Source: Natrinema marinum (GTDB lineage: Archaea; Halobacteriota; Halobacteria; Halobacteriales; Natrialbaceae). From it: DNA of 64,000 nt. The DNA lies in assembly GCF_024296685.1 (NCBI RefSeq), contig NZ_CP100763.1, forward strand, positions 3,224,001-3,288,000, given 5' to 3'. The notes under the pieces were generated by a model. That model worked only from the letters and a program-made list of their open reading frames with translations, was not told the DNA's origin and made no database searches. This document shows, in pieces, positions 60,776 to 64,000 of this stretch. The position numbers and the translations under genes were made by a program. Each line of letters starts with the position of its first letter. The first letter of the stretch is position 1.

Positions 60776-60944
60776 TTCTGCGCAGTCCGTTCCCGAGAGC
60801 ATCACTTGTATGTTCCGCCATTTCATTGCCTTAAACAATAAAGGTTCGGATTGAAGCGTACCGCTCGGCGGCGCCCTGACGCGGTTTGCTGGGGATTCGG
60901 CTTTCGATACGGTCACCGTCGATACCGCAGCAATCGGTGGGCGG

Positions 60945-61700
60945 TCAGTCCGCAGCGAGCCCGTCACCGCCGACGTACGCGCGGGTGGCGTCGACGAGCA
61001 CCTGGCGGTAGGTGCTCGCGTCGGGTTCGCGAGCGAGTTCTCGGAAGCGGCGCTTGAACTCGCCGAAATCGATCTCGGGGGCGTCCATGGCGGCCGCGTG
61101 GGCGAGGTCGTAGAGCCGGTGGTCTTCGTCGACGAGGTCGTGTCGTTCCGCAAGCGCCAGCGCGAAGGCCGCGTTCACCGCCGTGATTTCCGGATCGGCG
61201 CTCGGCGAGAGTCGCTCGAGTCCCGGCCGAGGCGGCGTCTCGGGCCGGTCGGCGAGCGCGATCGCGAGACTCGACTCGAGGAACGAGAGCAGTTTCTCGC
61301 CGGGGCCGACCGAGAGGGTGATATCGTCGGCGTAGATGTCTTTCATGTGGTTTGCGATCTGGTAGCAGTGAGAGAGTTTGCGGCGCTCGACGCTGCGACC
61401 GGCCAGCCCGAGGTAGAGCACTTCTTCGGTCGACTGTGTGTGTGAAGGGTGTCGCTGTTCGTGGCGGGCCATATGGGCGAACTCGTGGAGGGCGAGTTCG
61501 CGGGCCATCGCCGACGAAGCGGCCTGTCGCGAGATGTTCAGGACGTGGCGGTCGTCGTAGTGGGCGGCCCACGTCCGCTCGTCGGGGTCGTCCCGAAGCT
61601 GGACGTGAACCGGCAGCGAGAGGTCGTGTTCGGTCTCGAAGAGGTCTTGAGCGCTGAGAAACGGCGCGCTCGGCCCCGGTCCCTGTACACGTATATCCAT
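60945..61700 (-). CDS. Cytosolic HEFAH metallopeptidase-like protein (DUF5781-like)
   Basis: 251 residues starting MDIRVQGPGPSAPFL. The motif LALHEFAHMARHEQRH (H72-E73-F-A-H76) is a zinc-peptidase HExxH sequence, and a Glu-rich segment QSTEEVLYLGLAGR follows where a third ligand could sit. No signal peptide or membrane segment, so it acts in the cytosol. The rest is helical (AFALALAERHDLVDEDHRLYDLAHAAAMDAPEIDFGEFKRRFREL). I believe this is a conserved haloarchaeal family of unknown function (DUF5781), named from memory. The gap to the RecA-like gene holds that gene's promoter, so co-transcription is uncertain. Confidence 0.75.
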   Translation of the reverse strand: MDIRVQGPGPSAPFLSAQDLFETEHDLSLPVHVQLRDDPDERTWAAHYDDRHVLNISRQAASSAMARELALHEFAHMARHEQRHPSHTQSTEEVLYLGLAGRSVERRKLSHCYQIANHMKDIYADDITLSVGPGEKLLSFLESSLAIALADRPETPPRPGLERLSPSADPEITAVNAAFALALAERHDLVDEDHRLYDLAHAAAMDAPEIDFGEFKRRFRELAREPDASTYRQVLVDATRAYVGGDGLAAD

Positions 61701-61809
61701 GCTTACCAGTACCAAGGGCTCGAGCGCTATTACAGTGACGGCTGCCGTCAGCGCGTGCAGGCCGGTATCGTGCGATTTCGTGCGCACCGCGGTTCGAAAC
61801 CCTGCGGCC

Positions 61810-64000
61810 TCAGGCCGTCCCCGATCCGCCGAGGGCGTTGTTCTGATAGGTGACGGCCGTCGTCGACACATTGCTCGCGTTGGTATAGAGACCGTACCCG
61901 GCGCCGTTGCGAATCGTGGTGTTCTCGATGAGCAGGCGCGAGCCAATGTACGCCGCCACGTTCGCCGGTTCGACCCGGTGGTTGAAGCGCTCGGACCCGG
62001 CGTACTCGACGACCGCGTAGACGAGCCGATTCTCGACGCGGTCGCTCTCGCGGTAGGAAAGCCCTCGCCAGAAGCCGGCCGTCTGCTGTTCGCCGGTGAA
62101 CGTGATCGGCGTGTCGGCCGTCCCGGTCGCGTCGAGACTCCCGGTCGACCGGACCTCCACTCCCGCGTTGCTCTCGAAACTCACCGTCGCACCGGCCTCG
62201 ATCGCGAGGTCGCCTCGGACCTCGAGTTCATCTTCGACGACGTAGCGGGCGTCGACGGCCTCCCACGTAACGGACGATCCCTCCTCGATCCCGTCGCTCG
62301 TGGGGATCACGTCGATGCGGTCGTCGTCGTTGCCGACGTACGTGCTCGTCTCGGGGAAGAAGCCCGAACTCGGACTGCGGACCCAGGCGGCGCCGCTCGC
62401 GTTCTTCGTGACCGTATTCCTGTGGAACGAGTCGACGCTCTCGTTCGAACTGACACAGACGCCGTAGCCACCACTCTCTCGAATCGTGGAGCTATCGACC
62501 CTGAGCCGCGAGCCCGCGCGGACGGTGACGTTCGCAGCGACGGTGCTGTGGTAATAGCTCTCCGCACCGCCGTACTCTACGACGGCGTGGGCGAGCCGGT
62601 TGTCGGTCCGATCAGTATCGCGGAACTGGAGGCCGCGCCAGTAGCCGCGGGTTTTCTGTTCGCCGGTGAACGTGATCGGATCGACCGACTCGTCCTGGTT
62701 CAGTCCGACCGCTCTGAGGCTGCCGTCGTTCCGCACGTCGAGACCGGCGTCCTGTGCGAAGCTCACCGTCGCGCCGGGTTCGATCGTCAGGTCGCCGTAG
62801 ACAGGAAGCACGTCGGTGGCCACGTAGCGGGCATCGACGGCCTCCCAGCTGTCGGAGACCGTTTCCGGAACGCCGTCGTTCGTCGGCACGACATCGATAC
62901 GGTCGTCGTCGTTGCCGACGTAGGTGCTCGTGTCCGAGAAGTAGTGCGAACTCGAGCTGCGGACCCAGGCGGCGCCGCTCGCGTTCTTCGTAACCGTGTT
63001 GTTGTGGAACGAATCGACGGTCTCGTTCGAACTGACGCAGACGCCGTAACCACCGCTCTCGCGGACGGTCGCGTCGTTGACTCTGAGCCGCGAGCCCGAA
63101 CGGACGGTGACGTTCGCAGCGACGGTGCTGTGGTGATAGCTCTCCGCGCCGCCGTACTCGATGACGACGTGCTCGAGTCGGTTCTCGGTGCGGTCGGTGT
63201 CGCGAAACTGGAGGCCGCGCCAGTAGCCGCGGGTTTTCTGTTCGCCGGTGAACGTGATCGGTGCCACCGACTCGTCGCCGTTCATTCCGACGGCCGTGAG
63301 GCTGCCGCCGTTTCGCGAGTCGATCCCCGCGTTCCGCTCGAAGCTCACCGTCGCGCCGGGAGCCACCGTGAGCCGACCGTAGTTCGACACTACCTCCGTC
63401 AGCACGTAGGGGACGTCGGTGACACCCCACTCCACGTCCGCGGATCCGGGGATACCGCCGGACGTCGGCGCCACGCGAACTCGGTCCTTGTCGTTACCAG
63501 TGTACTCACTTCCGCCGTCGAAGTGGTGGGCGCTTCGATCCCGACACGCAGCTGCGGTCTCGTTGCCGGTGACGAGACACTGATCGAATGCGTCGAGCGC
63601 CGCATCGTATCGGAGGTAGATCCCCTCGCCAGCGTTCTCGCGGATCGTACACCGCTCGAGCGCGACGCGCGAATCGAGCAACTCGAGGCCTGCGGCCCGA
63701 ACGGTGTGGTGGCTTCGCGCTCCGCCGGCGTACTCGACCGTGACGTGGCGAAGCCGGTTATCGAGGCTGTTCGATCCGTCGAAGACCAATCCGTTCCAGT
63801 ACCCCCGCGTAGCCTGCTCGCCGGTCAGGCGGATCGGCTCCTCGCAGCTCCCCTGCGCGGTCAGACTCGAGCCGTCGCGGACGTGCAGGGACGCGCCGTT
63901 CGCGAACGAGACGGCCGTCCCCGGCTCGATCGTCAGGTTCGCGCCGTTGGTGACCTGGATCTCGTTCGTCACGCGATAGTGCGAACACGTGTCGCCCCAG
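61810..64000 (-). CDS. Right-handed parallel beta-helix surface protein, 5' end cut by the window
   Basis: At least 729 residues; the frame is open through base 64000, so the start is missing. It is built of repeated modules of about 194 residues, each with GATVSFE... N-cap strands, an ITFTGEQKTRGYWRGLQFRDTDR block, VEYGGAES..HSTVAANVTVRSGSRLRV, SGGYGVCVSSNE and a TYVGNDDDRIDVVPT end. Such right-handed beta-helices carry carbohydrate-active enzymes or adhesins; no catalytic residue is apparent. Two of the central modules are nearly identical in DNA, for example 62624-62679 equals 63206-63261 over 56 bases. It is probably an exported or S-layer-associated protein. The N-terminus and any signal or anchor lie beyond the window. 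Confidence 0.85.
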   Translation of the reverse strand, partial: WGDTCSHYRVTNEIQVTNGANLTIEPGTAVSFANGASLHVRDGSSLTAQGSCEEPIRLTGEQATRGYWNGLVFDGSNSLDNRLRHVTVEYAGGARSHHTVRAAGLELLDSRVALERCTIRENAGEGIYLRYDAALDAFDQCLVTGNETAAACRDRSAHHFDGGSEYTGNDKDRVRVAPTSGGIPGSADVEWGVTDVPYVLTEVVSNYGRLTVAPGATVSFERNAGIDSRNGGSLTAVGMNGDESVAPITFTGEQKTRGYWRGLQFRDTDRTENRLEHVVIEYGGAESYHHSTVAANVTVRSGSRLRVNDATVRESGGYGVCVSSNETVDSFHNNTVTKNASGAAWVRSSSSHYFSDTSTYVGNDDDRIDVVPTNDGVPETVSDSWEAVDARYVATDVLPVYGDLTIEPGATVSFAQDAGLDVRNDGSLRAVGLNQDESVDPITFTGEQKTRGYWRGLQFRDTDRTDNRLAHAVVEYGGAESYYHSTVAANVTVRAGSRLRVDSSTIRESGGYGVCVSSNESVDSFHRNTVTKNASGAAWVRSPSSGFFPETSTYVGNDDDRIDVIPTSDGIEEGSSVTWEAVDARYVVEDELEVRGDLAIEAGATVSFESNAGVEVRSTGSLDATGTADTPITFTGEQQTAGFWRGLSYRESDRVENRLVYAVVEYAGSERFNHRVEPANVAAYIGSRLLIENTTIRNGAGYGLYTNASNVSTTAVTYQNNALGGSGTA
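62624..63261 (-). repeat. Tandem module repeat in the beta-helix gene
   Basis: The bases 62624-62679 and 63206-63261 are identical over 56 bases, 582 bases apart (194 codons), and much of the intervening module also matches. The neighbouring outer modules are more diverged, which points to recent gene conversion or duplication of a module. Confidence 0.8.

Overview
The window is from a haloarchaeon, most likely of the Natrialbaceae type. This rests on the high GC content, very acidic proteins, RNA polymerase genes split in the archaeal way (rpoB2/rpoB1 and rpoA1/rpoA2), many AT-rich promoter elements about 27 to 30 bases before start codons (leaderless mRNAs), Tat-dependent lipoproteins, a TFB, an MCM helicase and the LysW carrier-protein route to arginine. 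No rRNA operon, CRISPR array or intact transposase is visible.

Layout. 1-7.8 kb holds an arginine operon, argH(partial)-lysW-argX-argC-argB-argD-argE-argF, with mostly overlapping genes. 8-12.2 kb holds small membrane and regulatory genes, threonine synthase and a TFB. 12.2-15.8 kb is an MCM replicative helicase split by a 472-residue intein in its P-loop. 16.7-17.8 kb is a gene-poor interval downstream of the 3' end of a tRNA-Pro. 18-23.8 kb holds a BofA-like protein, a degenerate RecA-like protein, a Ski2-like helicase and a taxis transducer. 23.9-28.2 kb is an iron/siderophore ABC uptake locus with three palindromic DtxR/Idr-type operators. 28.3-43 kb is mostly core housekeeping: cold-shock protein, oxidoreductase, ABC-2 exporter, site-2 protease, L10e, an ATP-grasp ligase, Hsp20, type II GAPDH, an aminopeptidase and two PCMT genes. 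43-46.3 kb holds a duplicated G-rich intergenic repeat, a response-regulator/GAF/HTH-10 protein and a PD-(D/E)XK protein. 46.5-57.5 kb holds two identical tRNA-Asp genes and the rpoH-B2-B1-A1-A2-nusA / rps12-rps7 transcription-translation block, interrupted by an antisense lipoprotein gene.

The most unusual region is 57.8-64 kb. It encodes a 42-residue hydrophobic peptide, a 692-residue protein with a CHAT-type (caspase-like) protease domain with an intact His/Cys dyad in an AT-rich gene, a degenerate RecA-like (DUF7504-type) protein just upstream on the same strand, an HEFAH metallopeptidase-like protein, and a truncated repetitive parallel beta-helix surface protein. I regard the CHAT/small peptide/RecA-like group as the best candidate for an undescribed system.

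A second notable find is a 59-bp double-hairpin element inserted in frame in two unrelated proteins, argininosuccinate lyase (986-1044) and the Ski2-like helicase (20432-20490). The copies match at 45 of 59 positions and one stem shows compensatory changes, which suggests a mobile palindromic element tolerated inside coding sequence.
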